Shown here one piece after another: positions 45,001 through 60,000 of a DNA stretch of 64,000 nt. Source of the DNA: Chrysaora quinquecirrha. Lineage: Eukaryota; Cnidaria; Scyphozoa; Semaeostomeae; Pelagiidae. A model generated the notes under the pieces. The model did not search any database, had not been told where the DNA came from, and was given only the letters and a program-made list of their open reading frames with translations. Each line of letters begins with the position of its first letter. Position 1 is the stretch's first letter. A program made the translations under genes and the position numbers. The stretch covers positions 3,560,320-3,624,319 of the forward strand of contig JACTAT010000040.1 in assembly GCA_014526335.1 (NCBI GenBank). The letters are read 5' to 3'.

Positions 45001-48000
45001 AGAATAGATATCCTGGCAAATTTTTTGGGCGGTGTGGGGATACCAAGACCCAAATCAGTTGACGGTTAAGATTCAGAAGACGGGGCTTCGGTCTGGATGG
45101 AACGAGGTTGAATTGCAACCACTAGACTTATTACCTGCGTCTCCTGAGTCCTGAGTCCCAATTATCGCCAATTGATGAAACCGAGACTTGCACCAAGTCG
45201 AGATCGCTCAAACTTGAGTTGTACAATCGTCATTCATTGAATTGCATTGTTTTGATGTTCAAAGATGAACAGTTTGAGTGGCTTTGTTTTAATGTTTTGA
45301 TAAACTGGGAAGATATCTGGAAATGCTTGCTGATCATCGACTTCGACCATCTTTTAGAACCTACATAGCTTCCCAATTTGCATTAAGATTTGTCCCGCGT
45401 TTTATCAGATGTATACCAATTCCGCCGTAATAAGTCACCAATAGTCCATTAGATTAGGTAAAGGATCTAAGAATAAAATAACAAGACGCTTCGTAACATT
45501 AATCAATGGCCTAAAGAATTTTGCAAGAAACTAATTATAGGCCATCAGAATTCGTGATATCAGAAGGTAACCTTTTACATTCCTTTTACTGAGATGCGTG
45601 GAACCGTGGGTATTAAAAGGTGAAAGCATCAATATGTAATTGGATTTGCTTTTTTGCATGCAAAATCGATAAGTTGTTATATTGCAAAACTGCTTGTACC
45701 TGAAATTTGGAGACGATAGCCATCAATTAGCAGTGGCTAAGGTTGCAATATTTTCGTGATTTTCGTGAATCATTCACTCGTGCGTGTACTTGTAAACTGC
45801 AGACGATAGCTATCAATTAACAGTGTGCAAAAAGTAGCTCTCTAGAACGGTAGTTTATGCTATGGCCTATTGGTAAAGTTTTCACATGATAAAATGTTGA
45901 TTTGTGAAAGAATCAAGGAGATTTGGAGTGGGGAGGGGTGTTAGACAAAAATCTGCTTCTTTTCACCATATTTTTTGGCACATATTACATTGTATTCGCC
46001 AGTAGTATACACCTCTACTTTACACCCTTTGGGAAGAAACTGAATTTCTCTTGGCAAGGAGGGTCTTGCAGTTGCATGCAACTGAAAAACTGCGAGGATT
46101 CTGTCTGGCAATAGCAGTGCAACTAACTGTGATAGGGACTTAGACTAACTCCTAGCTTCTAATAACTATAACGACATAATGCTGATGATGTTTTCTTAGA
46201 GTTGTTGTGGTTGTTCAAAGGTCATTGTCGCTGTATGCAAAGAGTCGTGTTATGGGGACTGGGGTGGACCGAATATTGCCAACTGCCCGGGAGTAGAATA
46301 AAGGACTGCAATGCAAATTGCAGAATTGTAGTACTTGGTTCAGTGACCCTTAAAGTGACTGCAATCGTTACCGAATGTAGAACGGTAGAACTGAGCTATA
46401 CTTCTGAAACTCGCTGCAAGAGCAAAAGTGCGCTGTTTGTTACAGAACTGACAATGTGCACGAGGCAATCGACCAGGAAAATCTTTATAAATCTTTACAA
46501 AATCTTTACAAAAGCAGCAGCAATACTGGAATTAAGATCGGAGATGAAATGCTACGGAAAGTGACAGCTGCTCTCATTCAGACTTAATTCTTTATGGACA
46601 TTATGAACATAAATTTGACTTTGGGGGAAGCAGAGTAAATTAGGGGAAAGGGAAGTAAACTAAGGTGATAGCTGATGTTCCCTGTAAAGCTACTGTAGAA
46701 CAACTTGTTTGTCTTGTTGTTCTAAAAGAATAGAGCATATATCTTAACTTCATTCTGTCCAGATTCAACAGCTTTTCCAACTAGTGTAACAAATTTCTCA
46801 GTAAATTTTTTCGATTCTTTTTCACAAATTTCTGAGTAAATTTTTGCCGTTCTTTTCCAGATTATACTGAATTCAATGCATAAATACCAACCAAGAATCC
46901 ATATTGTCCAAGCTGACGACAGTTCTCCAGTGGCACTAAGAAAAAGCACATTCACGACACATGTTTTCACAGAAACTGAACTCATGGCAGTTACAGCCTA
47001 CCAAAGTCCTAGAGTAAGTTTATTCTTGAAGCTATTCATTAATTGTATCCCTAGCCTCACTCGGGACCCAGAAAAAGCCTCTCGTTGGTTCTAAACCGCC
47101 AACGTCAACTATTTTTGTCCCGGTATCTGCTGGAAAGTTTTTTGGAATTTAGGGCCTAGGCATCCAAGCAAGATTTTGATTCCCAGCGAAGGCGTTCTGC
47201 GAACAGAAATAAAAAGATCATTTGAGGGAATTTGAATCCTTCTTTGGTTTCGTTTTATGTTTATTTACTACCCTCGCTCGCTAGACAAGTCTCTATATTG
47301 CTTCTTAGAAATGATAGGTTGGCTTTGACATTATTATCATCAATAATACTCTGTGGAGCTGCACTGAACAGCATCAGCAACAGCGAAAGTGACGGGCTTG
47401 TGTAGTCTATTAATGTACATGGAGATTACATAACTTTTAAGTGGTAGACACTCTATCCAATAAACTTTGTTCGATACTTTTAATAATGATCTTTGTCGTA
47501 AGTCTATACTCAAGTACACTTAGGGTACAAAAGTATTGCAACGCTTGACCTAAAATGGCGGCCAACATTACCCGTAGGCCCAACAACACAAAATTTACAT
47601 AACGAAGCCATGATGGCTCAGGGGCTTCGGCCAACTTGATTTAGGCGGGAAAATGTTCACAATTTCATTGACTTTCAGTTAGAATAAAAGTTAAACGATT
47701 TATTTCGCATTTGCAATGAAAATAGTCAAAAACCTTGAAGCATTGCCTTCCAAATTTTCTGGAAAATATTTCAAGGGTTGTCTTGAAAAACAGCGATGTA
47801 TGAACCACTTATCTAGACTTTTGCTACAAAGTTTCGTGGTTTTTCGAGACAAAATAGTTCAAACTTGTAATTACCATTTAAATTTTCGCTCGAAGTGTAT
47901 AGTTAGAGAAGATTTTGGGGGTTGAAATATTGATAAAGATTTTAGGTGAGTAACTTTTGAATTTGTTGTTTTGATGCGAAAATAAATTTTGCACTTGAAG

Positions 48001-51000
48001 GGGTCTTCAGTAATTTTTATGGACAATTTCATTCACATATTTCAAAACTGTGGTTATCCTAAAATATTGAAAATTTATTTTGAAGCAAATTCTTGGGTTT
48101 ATAGAGAAGAATTTGCAAATTTACAAAAAGTACCCTTTTTGGGCCTAAACAAAAGTCACTCACCTGAAATTGTTGTCCCCCAAATAACCTCTGTTTTCTT
48201 TGTGAAAACTACTTTTCTCAGTAAAAATTTAACGTGGAACAAAATTTTCAGCTGTTTTGCTTTGAAAAACGAAAAAACTTTCAGTCAACGGTCAAAAAAG
48301 TAGTTATGTTTATTGCTTTTTATCAAGACAACTCTTGAAATATTTCGCTCAAAATCTGGAAGGCACTGCTTCAAAGTTTTTTATTATTTTCCACAAGAAG
48401 CAACAAATAAATCGTTTAACTTTTATTCTAAATGAAAGTCAATGAAATCGTGAACATTTTCCCGCTTAAATCAAGTTGGGCGAAGCCCCCGAGCCGTCAT
48501 GGCTTTGTTATGTAAATTTTGTGTTGTTGGGCCTACGGCAATACTTTTGTACCCTTATGAGTGAGCTGCTGCAATCCTTGTTTCACAAAACCATACATCA
48601 GATGCTGTGCTAATTTCTTACGTCCTTATAGAAAAAAATGCGTGTAACTGCATACTTCACCATGTTTGAAGTCTTATAACAACAAACTACATTAACTTGG
48701 TTATTGTATGGTTGTGTTTTACAGTACACTTTTTTTTAATACGTATGCAACTGGACTTTTGTCCAGCCCTCGAAGTTGCTTAAAATTTTAGACATTTCAG
48801 CCCTCAAAGTTGCTTAAAAGTTGCTTAACATTTTTTGTACCTAAAAACCAGCCCTGGCTTCGTAGGTAAAAAGTCGTCAACTTTTAGGCCTACAACACGA
48901 CTTTTGGGAGACAGTAAGTGGAAAAACGTTAGCTAACCAACTTCAATATGCAAAACGTAAGAACAAACAATTTCCTAACAACAAGAAAGAGTATTCGCTT
49001 GGTTGTTTGACTTCTGAGTTGCTTACAGTATCTCAATTGAGCACTCAAGTTGCTTAGTGTTAAGGTCATTTCAGCCCTAGTTGCTTATTGAGCGGTTGCT
49101 TATTTAAAAAAGTGTAGATTGTGCTATTTTAAATGGTAGTGTATAAAACTATACATTGTATTGGAGATAAACATGTGTTTTTTCATTTGTCTAGATAACC
49201 CAGTTAAAGATCGAAAACAATCCATTCGCCAAAGGCTTTCGTGGAGCTTGTAATACGGATCACTATGCGAATATGAATATGAAACGGTATGCTACCTTCT
49301 ATCTGCACTTACTGCCTACCTTTACTTGTTGTAACTTCTGGTTGTTTCTGTCCCACACTTTAAAGTGACAGAAATGACTTGCGTCCAGCTTATTCTGTTA
49401 CCTGTTCAAGACTGGTCGCTATGCGTAGCTAGGGGGCATTTACCCAGCATTCATCGCGTGCGAAAGAGAGTTGCAGTCTTGGGCTCTGAAAGCCGAGAAA
49501 AACGTTCAGAATAGTATAGTTAACTAAAATAAAGGTTCGGAATGAATTGTTTGTTTACATCCTAAGGGTTATTATTGAGGGTAATATTCAATAAACAAAG
49601 CACTACCTTTTCCCTATACATATTAATGAGAAAAACAAATACATAAACAACGAAGAACATAGAGGAATGGCATGGTCACGTTGAAAAGTCTTTATCACGA
49701 TGCTCATAAGATTTTAAATGAATTTTGTAGAACCTTCACCTTCAACTTGAAATTTTAAAGGTGGTACTATTTCGCATGGTTCTGGCAAAGCTGGTACTAT
49801 ACTGTAGTACCACCCTTCGGACAGCTCGGGTATTTCAAAGAAACCAATAAAAACCCGCCGACATTTGACCTAGGAAAACGTCCCATTGGGCGCCATTGGG
49901 CACTGCCATGAGCACAACAGAATTTTGGCAAAACCCATTTATTACCACAGCGCAATTTACGTCACATATGACTAGAAATGTGCTCCGAAAAGGCATACTA
50001 TAAAGGTAAAACTGATCAGCAACGGAGTCCAACGAAAATAATTACACAACCCAAAGCGTATTTTTAAACTAATTTGACACTTCCTTATCAAAAGAGATTT
50101 TCTGTTGGCGCCTGACCCTGCGTGAATCTGTGACATATGAAACACAGTCGGAGTTCGAATTTCCAACGTGCCAGCAGCGATTTCAACGCCTCATTTTTAT
50201 TCTTGATCCGCTCATATAAATAAATGCATGTCCAACCACAGGTGGACATAGTGTGGAATGAATATGTGTGGCTTAATTTTACCATATGCTTGGCTTATGT
50301 TGGCTGATTTTATGTTTCTAATGCCCTGTAAATATACAAGATATCTAGCGGTCCTCCCAGCTAACGCGTGCTCCTCGATATGCAAATGAAATGGTCTCGC
50401 TTTCATTTTGATTTCCTCCAATATCTGTCTATTAGTCTTTTATCATGGCTGCTAGAGGTGGTTAGATTTTGAGAGATAGAGAGAACGCTATCCTTTCAAG
50501 TCCATACTTCTCTAAAACTCTTGATTCCACTGTATAATTCACTGTTCAAAATAGCGTTCGACGTTGCCGTTAGACAAAAGGATTTTAAGAGATTTCCAGT
50601 AAAAAATAAGATTTCAAGATTGATTCTCTGTTGTCATTGCAGTTCAAAAGTGCTTTATGTAGCTATTCTTGTACTCATAAATTGATCTACACACATGAAA
50701 ACATTTCTTCCTAAGAGTCAGCATCAACTGTCTTGCTCGACATGTCCATTTCAGTCTCAAATTGTTCACACATATTGGCATATGTATTTTTCGAAGTGAT
50801 CGAACAAGTTTCAACCTCCATGTTTTTCTAAAATTATTCTTACGCAAAATGAGTGTAGCAGTGTTGGTCCTGTCTTTGCAGCTGTAGCTACTATTTCTCA
50901 AATCTGACTTTGCCTCAATTTGTTAGTTTTTGCTCGTTCTGGAGGTGATAACTTGCTGTATACGATCCCTCCAAATCACAGAATTAATTTTGACAGAGGT

Positions 51001-54000
51001 GCCTAAAAAGACACTTCGAAACTTGTAACTAAACAATTGACTGTAAAATATTGACTGTAAAAGATTTGTTAAGCTTCCCTGGTTGTGCTTTTTGCAGTTC
51101 ATTTAAGATCACGAAGTAGCTAATAGAACCTTTTCAAGATAACTTTTTATTTATATTGTTAATGATATTACTTGTGATGTTGTAGATGATTCTGAATAGT
51201 TTGTTTATGATGATTACGATTATGATGGCTGTGATTGTTAGGGATGATGATCATAATAATTGATTGGTAGTGATGATTATGATGATGAAAGATGACGACG
51301 ATGCTGATGAGGGCACTTTAACTTTTGCTTCTTTCTTGTTCAACCTCCAATCTCCAATCAAACAATGAGCGATTGTTGAGTTGAGAAATATCTATTTCGA
51401 ATCTGGTTAATTTTCAAGTGGAGATATGAGACCGGGGTCTGTTCAATTTTCACCACATCGGGATTGAATTAGGTTGAGGTATTTCGCTTTGCTTTTACAG
51501 CCAGACATCAATGACAGACAGAACGCATATATTATTTGTGTGATTTCTTTGAATGGGATTCTAGTGGGATTCTAGTACACAACGGCATACTTTCTTCTCA
51601 TCTTTCTTATGCTAAATGTATGGTGTTTTTACTATGGTTCAAATGTTGTTTCTACAATAACACTCTCTTCTCAGTATTGAACACCTATCATTTCAATTCA
51701 ATTCAGTAATACCATCATGTAGTGTGTCCGGCAATTCTATACTGTTGCCAATTTTCTCCAGACTCCACGTACTTTCTCTTGTGGCACAGGCGATTTTCTC
51801 ATATGTTGAAAAGCACAGAAGGGAAATCATATTCTTTTTCTGAATCCAAAATCTCTTATAAGTTTGATCCATTAAGAATGCAATTCACAATCACATTCAA
51901 GTCTCGGTAATTTGAAGTTGGAGGCTTCTAAGTTCTATATTTCTGTAGGCATTAGGAATTTACACTCTTAGGCCTTGGCCAAACGATCAAACATTGTTGG
52001 TCCAACATTTGAGATTTGCTTCTCAAGCAAAATGTTTGACCGTTTGGCGACGTCCAAAAACATTGCTTGTCCAACATTTTTGTTTGGGTCAAGCAAAAAT
52101 GTTTTTGGACTTTTTTAAAAACACCTCGCCGCAAATTTTGTTACTTTTCTTGTCAAGCAATGTTTTTGGACGTGGCCAAACGGTCAAACATTTGCTGCAG
52201 GGCAAATTTCAAATGTTTGACCAACAATGTTTGATCGTTTGGCCGGGGCCTTACGAAAGAAGTGTTTGGGGGTGCGCGTTGGCTATATTTATGGGGCTCT
52301 TCACGTTTCAGATTCTACTCTAACCTCTATCATTTCTATTTGCATAAACCTTGCTTCTTGTCTAATTCAGTGACCGTTAAAAATGGATTTTCACTTCAAG
52401 CAATAACCGTGCCCTCGACTCCTTTCATTGCTTATAGTTCGGCTCTATTGAAGTTCAAGGTAGTGAGAATGTGTGGACATGTTTTCTAATTCTCAACTTC
52501 ATTTTCACAGTTAATCTCGTATTTATACCTAATTAATTCTGTTACTCAATCATCTCCTTGTGGACATGAGTACTAGCGTGCTTCTTGGAGATGATCACCC
52601 TTTTCACCCTTACCCTCACGTATGAACCCTTTCAGAAAGGCCCGTAAGACTAGTATTCAAAAGGTCGAGTAATTGATTGATTCGTCAAAAGGCCTTACAA
52701 AATTTTCAAAATGATAATAAATTTCTTGGGTTTCTAAGTGATTTCTATATCAATCAATAATCGATAGGCCTAATCTTTTTTGCTTGTCGTATTTTGGACC
52801 TTATGAGGCAACAAGAAGACACAAACGTGACATACGGCCTAGCTCCATCAACGCGCCATTTTGTATGTCACAAGCAACAACAACAACAAAGATAAAAACA
52901 GCTACAGTGACTTCTGTATGCAAATTTATAACTTCGGCACAACTGTATATTTTTGTGACACTTTTACTTTACGACAATTTTTGGGCCTTTATTCCACTGA
53001 AAAAACGCGATGCCCAGAACAGAGCCATCGCTTATTTGAGTTCGTGCTTTCTAGTCTTGGGAAACACCCACCCTAACATTGGCCAGAAAAAGGGACTTAA
53101 AGTGGCTACATTTCTCTAGGGACATTTTGCTCCTTGAAAATGCATACGGGTTTCCAATTGAAACAAAAGGATTTCCAAGGGACTTTAAATAAAAACAATA
53201 CAAATCTTCGCGAAGGGTGTACGAGATTCCAAGGATTGAATTATCTCTCGATTTCTTTCGGCTTTCTCATCTGGTTTTTGGAACGACATTTGCTACCTTC
53301 TCTTTGTTTTCGAAAAGTCTTTCGGGCATTCCTCAAAATTTTTGCAAAGAAACGCCGATTAAAGGTGTTAAAAGGATGCTCCACCTTCCTGCATGCCAAG
53401 ATTTTGGTATCCAGGTCAAAGGGTCACTCTTGCCTTTCGGCATCACAATGATTGCTTGAAAACTTGGTCTTTCATGTCATATCCTTACGTTAATCATCGG
53501 AACTATAATTCTTACTCGCTTCGTGCCACAAACTGTCAAAGAAAACAACAAATCATTCGAAATAGTATTTTAGAATTACTTGACCTCCTCTTTGCTATAT
53601 ATCATTGTTGGTTTTCGTTTAAAAATAACTTCTGTCCGTCCATAACAAGAATTGGAATATTTGTTGGAGCTACAACGGATAAAGTTTTTAAAAATTTGGG
53701 TGGTAGGCCTACACGGTTTTTTTTATAAGAAACTGGTTTATAAGAAACCTAGAACTCGACACCCCAAAAGTTAAGAAACTTAAGAAATTGTTGTGTCAGT
53801 TTTCCAACATACTGATTTCACATTTGTGGACGTAGTAATCAATTCTCAAGCATTTCCGTGCGATTTCTCGCACCCAGCATGGCCAATTCTTTGTAATACA
53901 ATAATATTAATAATTTGCTTGCTATATTCACGTTTTTTATCGTTTTTACTGCAATTTTTTCCATCAAATTAAGAAACTGTCCAGAAACTTTTAGAACTAA

Positions 54001-57000
54001 AATTGGGCCAAAGATTAAGAAACTTTTAGAACTAGGCCCCGAGCCAGGTTTCTTATAAAAAAACGTGTAATCCCTCACCCCAACTCCTACCTTCCGAAGA
54101 GCGTGCTTCATGAACGCTCTTAAGCAAGTCCTTCACGTCTATAGCATTTACGTCATCTTAGGCCCTAAAAAAAGGAACTGAACATTTCACTAACATCGTC
54201 AAAAATTGAAGAAATTCAGTGTCAAATCTAGTTCAGTTTGTTCATTTTTTGAAAGAAATATATACGATTAACTGCATAAAAGAGGCTGAAAATGTTTAGG
54301 GAAATGTTCAGTTCCTTTTAACTGAAATATAGCGTGAGGTACTATCGAATAACTTACATAGAACAGAATTTTATCAAAAGGATTCAGTACCAAGAGAAAA
54401 TTGACTTGATAAAGGGTAATGCCCAAAGCGTCGTTAAAATTTGTCTTTTCTCTTGGTACTGAATCCTTTTGATAAAATTCTGTTCTATGTTCAGTTCCTT
54501 TGCCCATGGCCTTACTTTGCTCTAGTTCCATCCAGTTATTTCTGAGGATTCATATTAATTTGGCACATACACACAGTATCGAGCATCCGTCATGTTAGCG
54601 TTACTCTTGTAAAAAGGCTCATATTTTTCATAGAGCTTACTATCTTTGCTTTCAATTTTTAGTAGATTTGCTCCAAGCGGAACACATTCTAAAAGTTTGC
54701 AAAATGGCTTATCGTTATATTCTCACTACTGCCAACATACTGTAGTCGTTGATATTGAAGCACTGGCATTTGATTATTTCCACATAAATATTGCAGTATT
54801 GATTTGTACATACATGATAACGATTATTACTAAATGTTTTCGACTTTCATCTTCCAGATATCACGAGCAAGAAATGTACTACGCATCAAAAGACCATTTT
54901 CACCGTCCCTATCTTCTATGACGTCTGGACGAACGTGTGGGCCTTCAATGTTCCCGTCGCAACGACAACCATATATCACAGACCCGTATGGTAAGTGATC
55001 AACCAATTATACATTCCTCTTTGGATTTTCACTGATTTGAGTAGCTAATTTCTAGCTAATAGGCTTGTGCTTAGACGGTCCCAGTTTATGCTGTCCAGCC
55101 CAATGGTTGACTTGGTCTGATATGGTTTGGCTATAGTTTTGTCTTTGATACTTAATTTGTCTTAAAATTTCTTTCGGTTATGTAATGGCTGGATTTGGCT
55201 TGCTAAGCGTTGTTAAGGCAGCTTTAATTAACTTGGCTTGTCTTGTCTTGTACTACCTTAGAAGACTAGATTTGAGACGGCCTTACTTCCTTGACATGAT
55301 GTTCTTGCTTATCTTGGCGAATCTTTACCTGAACTCTGTTAGAATATTTCGGCTAAGTGTCGACCGGTTTGGCTGTCTTTGCATGGGTAAGCTTGCCTTA
55401 CCTTTTGTGGGGTTGCCTCTGCTTAGCTTGGTTCAACTTGGCTTTCTTGATTTCTCTTGGAACTATTTGGACGTGAATCGGGTTGGTTTGGGGTGGCTTG
55501 ACTTTGCTTGACTTTTCTTCATATGGTTTGGTTCTGCTTGGCTTTGCTTTGGCTTGGAGATGACTCGACTTTGCTTTGCTCGGCTGTTCCTGACTTGACT
55601 GAGCTTGGCTTGCCTTTGCCTTGCTAGTCGTAAGCTTTGTGTTACTAGTTTCTGGCTTGTCCGGTCTCAGAATCAGGGCCGTCGCTAGGACTCAACGACT
55701 GGGGGGGGGGTGTAGCTCGGTGTTTTGCCGAAAAAATGGGCGTGGCTTTTAAGAGATGGTTGTGGCTTGACTGTTGCTCTTTCCTTGGCGAATTTCTTTA
55801 TGTTTCCCATGCTTTGTACACAACCGTCAGGCCAGGAATATTATGCTTGAATGATAGAACATCATATTGAAATAGGGGACACACATGCAAGAGGGGTCCG
55901 GGGGCATGCTCCCCCGGGAAAATTTTGAAAATTTGAACTCTAAAATGCCTTGAAACACAACCTTTTCAGCTGTTGAACAACAACATTGTAATCATGTGCC
56001 AGTTTGATTCTTGTATACACTGTATAATTTGAGACTAGTTTGATAATGCACTCTAGAGCGCTTTACAGTTTGAAATAGGACTAAACCTCTAATTTTGGAC
56101 ATAGGCAGTCTTGGCGACCCCCTGTATTGTATCTCCATCCTGTTTGCTGCTGCTGCGCGCTTATATCTGTTATGCCTGGCAAACTGGCATATACAGATAC
56201 GATTAGCTGGTAAGGAAGCACTTTCTCTCGGCATTCGCTCGCAGTTACCAACCCCCTAACTGTTATTGATACCTAACATGTCGGCAGCTGTGGAAAGTGG
56301 ATGCTAATATTCGTCGGCAAGCTATGTGCTGAACGCTTTCCCGACATTTGCCGACCCGTTTATATTGTTTCTTTTGATTTGCAACATTTCTCGCCGTTAG
56401 TTACTATTGCCGAAAAATTCCGTTCTCAAATTTGCCGACGGATGAGTGGCCTGGGGGGGTGTCACCCCCACACCCCCCCCCCCCCGTAGCTACGGCCCTG
56501 CTCAGAATGCTTGGCAAGATTAGGTTGGGCTGGTGACTTTAAGTTTCTTTAATCCCTTCATAAAGGCCATCATGATAGTGTGCAGCTAAACATTATAGTG
56601 TGCAGCTAATAATTTTTGTACTGATCTTTCTATTGAAGCTTCTAATTTGTTACATTTCTGTTATTTTTAGGATCTTCGAGGTATAGTCCTCCAGAATATC
56701 CATACACAATACCAAATGCCTATTCAAATAAGATGTGTCCTCCTCCTCAGTCGGCTTGGCAAACTGATGACGAAAATCGATCGAGAAGTACTTCACCGCA
56801 AACACAAGGACTTTGTTCAACAACAAGCTGCTCAAACATGCCTGCACCACCCCTGTCTCATCCACCAATGCATAATACTGGAACTTCATATAATGTACCA
56901 TCTAGCTACTTAACACCGGGGGTACCACCATCTCATGGGTATCCTCAATCACACTGCGGTAGCTATTCTCCGACAGAAAGCTTGTATCCAAGAAGTGAAA

Positions 57001-60000
57001 TCTACACTCGACCAGTTTATATGAACCCTGCCATGCATAGCACATGGCAAGGCGATGGATCGTATTCTTATCATTAGTAGCTGGAGTGGTGGCCTAATTT
57101 GCTTCAAGATTTGGAAGAAGTTTTCAACCAGCATACAATCAAACCAATGTCCTCACAGTCAATTTGATGCAAACGTAATATATCTTCGTGCTTAATGCCA
57201 GCACGCTATTTTTTCTTGCTCTTGCTAACGTCAAAGAAATGCAGACAGATGTATATTCATGGCGGAGGCTCGATATTTCATCAACCAATGCCTTTGTTTT
57301 CATTGTGCTAATAGCCAATCACATCACCGAATTTAATCACATGCTCAAATTTAATGCACACTGATTGGATATTTGCACAATGTAAAGCAGAGTGCTAATA
57401 GGGCTAAGAAGTTCAGTATAAAATTATTGCTTCGTGAGGCAAATGCTTTTTGACTGTATTATATCAAAGAAAATTATGTTTTTAATAGAGAATTGTTGAA
57501 TTGTACAGTGATAGTTATTGATTAAAGATGTTATATAGATTTGTTTATCAGAAAATGAGTGTAAAATGTTCATACTTACGATAATAATTAAAATATATAT
57601 GAATCACAGATGTTATGGATATACTGTCCTTTTCTGTCTGAAATATGCCTTTTTTCTGAAAGACCAGTCTCTTGATGGTGTTTTGTGAGAGGCTCTGTGC
57701 AGCAAGTTGTTGGCCTTGCGCAGTCGTAGGTCTTTCCTCTAAGTCCAACTTCAGCGACAACTTTAAGGTGCAGCCATGGCTCGTGACAGAGGAAATTGTT
57801 TTATTTTAGGAAAGTCTAAACAAGGTATCAGGAACGAAAAATATGTGCTACACTTTGCATTGGCACAAATAAACCAGCTAGCTTTGTTTAAACCAGGTCA
57901 AATTTCCACCAATCAGATCAGTTCGAGTCGTAAGAATGACCAATCAGAATGCAGAACTTCTTAAACTGGTTTAGGTTACCGTAAGCACTACCATTGTAGC
58001 TGCTTGGATTGAAGGTGCTGTGGCGTCGTGGTGTAATCCAGCTGACTCGTGGTGTCAGAAGCTCAGTGTGGTCAGGGTTCGAGCCCAGCCACGGTCGCGT
58101 CACAGCCAGGGTCGAGGTCTCGATTAGTCAACATACTACTGAGATCCTAGCGACTGGCGCTAAAACACCATTTCACCTTCACCTTCACCTGCTTAGTCTT
58201 ACTTTCGAAAGAGAATAGTCCTTAGTCCTACTTTTGAAAGAGAAGCATGACCATACGTTATCTGGATTACAAATGGCCTGCGCCTGCCAAAGAACCTTAC
58301 GAAGCTATCTTGATTTTGTTATTTCAGTGTGTGTTTACTTAGTATTGTATTAAGCTACGCAGACAAGACGGACAGAGCAGGCTTAATATCTCAATTTTCA
58401 GTGTTCCACTGTTTGCCTTATGAATTTATAGTCAACCTTAGCAGCTATGAATATTAGATTATATTTAATTATATCTTTATTAACATCCTTATAATGGATT
58501 TCCATTGCGCAGACCTGAGAGGAGCTGTCTTCTATTTGCTTTGGATTGATTGTGGACCAGGCTCTTACTTGAATTAACGAGTGCCATTTACTATGAGTCA
58601 CATAAGAGGAATCTGCCTCGTATCTTCACCTAAATTTATTCAGTGGCTATGTTGACACGAGGTCGTCACTCTACGAAAAAAAATACCTCCACATCAAGCA
58701 CAATAACCCACCACAATAGTGCTTATCCACCACACTACGCAAAAAATACCACCACATCAAACATAATAACCCACCACAATACGGGAAAAATATACCACTA
58801 CAGTGGTGCGCGAAGATTCACTAGTTGGTATACTGATGATAACATAGCGAAAGCCATCCTCATTTTAAGATCACCTGCATTGCGGGCTTCCAAGCTAGTC
58901 ACGAATACTAAAATTTGATGTATTTTTTACTTTGTAAATGTAACTGCTAACTAAACTACATGGCGTAGTACCTTGAATATGCAGTATACATTAATCTTTG
59001 CTGTCTATATGGGCTGTTCTAACTTAACAATCTTTATCTATCCCATGTCTCAGCGGTGTTATTCTGTTGCCAGCCTTCTTTATCCGATACACCACAACCA
59101 TTCAGGCTGAATTCTTGCGCAAAGCCCGGCGACACCAAGGATTAAATGTAAGGTTATGAATTTGAAGCATGATCGATTTCTACAGCCTAATGGTTGCAAA
59201 ATCTGAGAAAAACTTGATAGATTATGTCCAGAAGAACGCGATTACATTCCACTACATTTCTGTCAGTTGTGGTTTTTTTAGGAAAAGCCTGACCTTTGGT
59301 TTAAATGCATAAAGGGTTTTTTATTGCTGCACTGACGTCATGCTAAGCAGAGGCACTTGTGTCACTTTGCTATTCTTGGGGTAATCTCACTGGAACGGTG
59401 GCGATTGTAAGGGAGACCGATCAGGAGGAATATTGGAGCGCAGAGCAATTGTTGTTTGCAGCTCGGAGCGCCACAAGCTCTTTCAATTTTTTTCATATGA
59501 ACTTAGAATTTGTGAGCGGCAAGGCAAGCCTCGCTTGAATGTTAATTCAGTTTTTCGTAGAGAGTACAACGAGGCTGTTAAATATATGCCTTCATCTTTA
59601 GAGGCACTAGAACGGTAGCCGATCCCCGACGTTCACATTATGTGTCTTTTGGGTTCTTTCTTTGCCCCTTCGAACAACATCAGTGACTCATCAGGGTATC
59701 TGGAATCGCTTATTTACTGTACATCGAAACGATATGAAAATGAAAAGACAAAACTCTGCTCTCTTGCTTTCTCTTTGCTAGGTTCCGCTCCACCACCATA
59801 AATTCTGCGGCTCGCCAAATGTGAAGGAAGCGAAACGTGAGGGACATTAAGTTTCCTTGTAGGTAGGTCCCTGTCAGAGTCAGTCTCTCCAACCCTCCAA
59901 AGTTTCGCCATTTACAGTGTTAATGTTAAGGTCAAAGGATTTATATGGCTAGAGCCCTTTTTCTTGTATCAAATTTAGTGAAGAACTAACTCAATACTGT

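Noticed and set aside
55185..55511. Leu-rich 108-aa membrane-like frame
   Set aside because: Produced by the TTGGCTTG-type low-complexity region; hydrophobicity follows from the T-rich codons.
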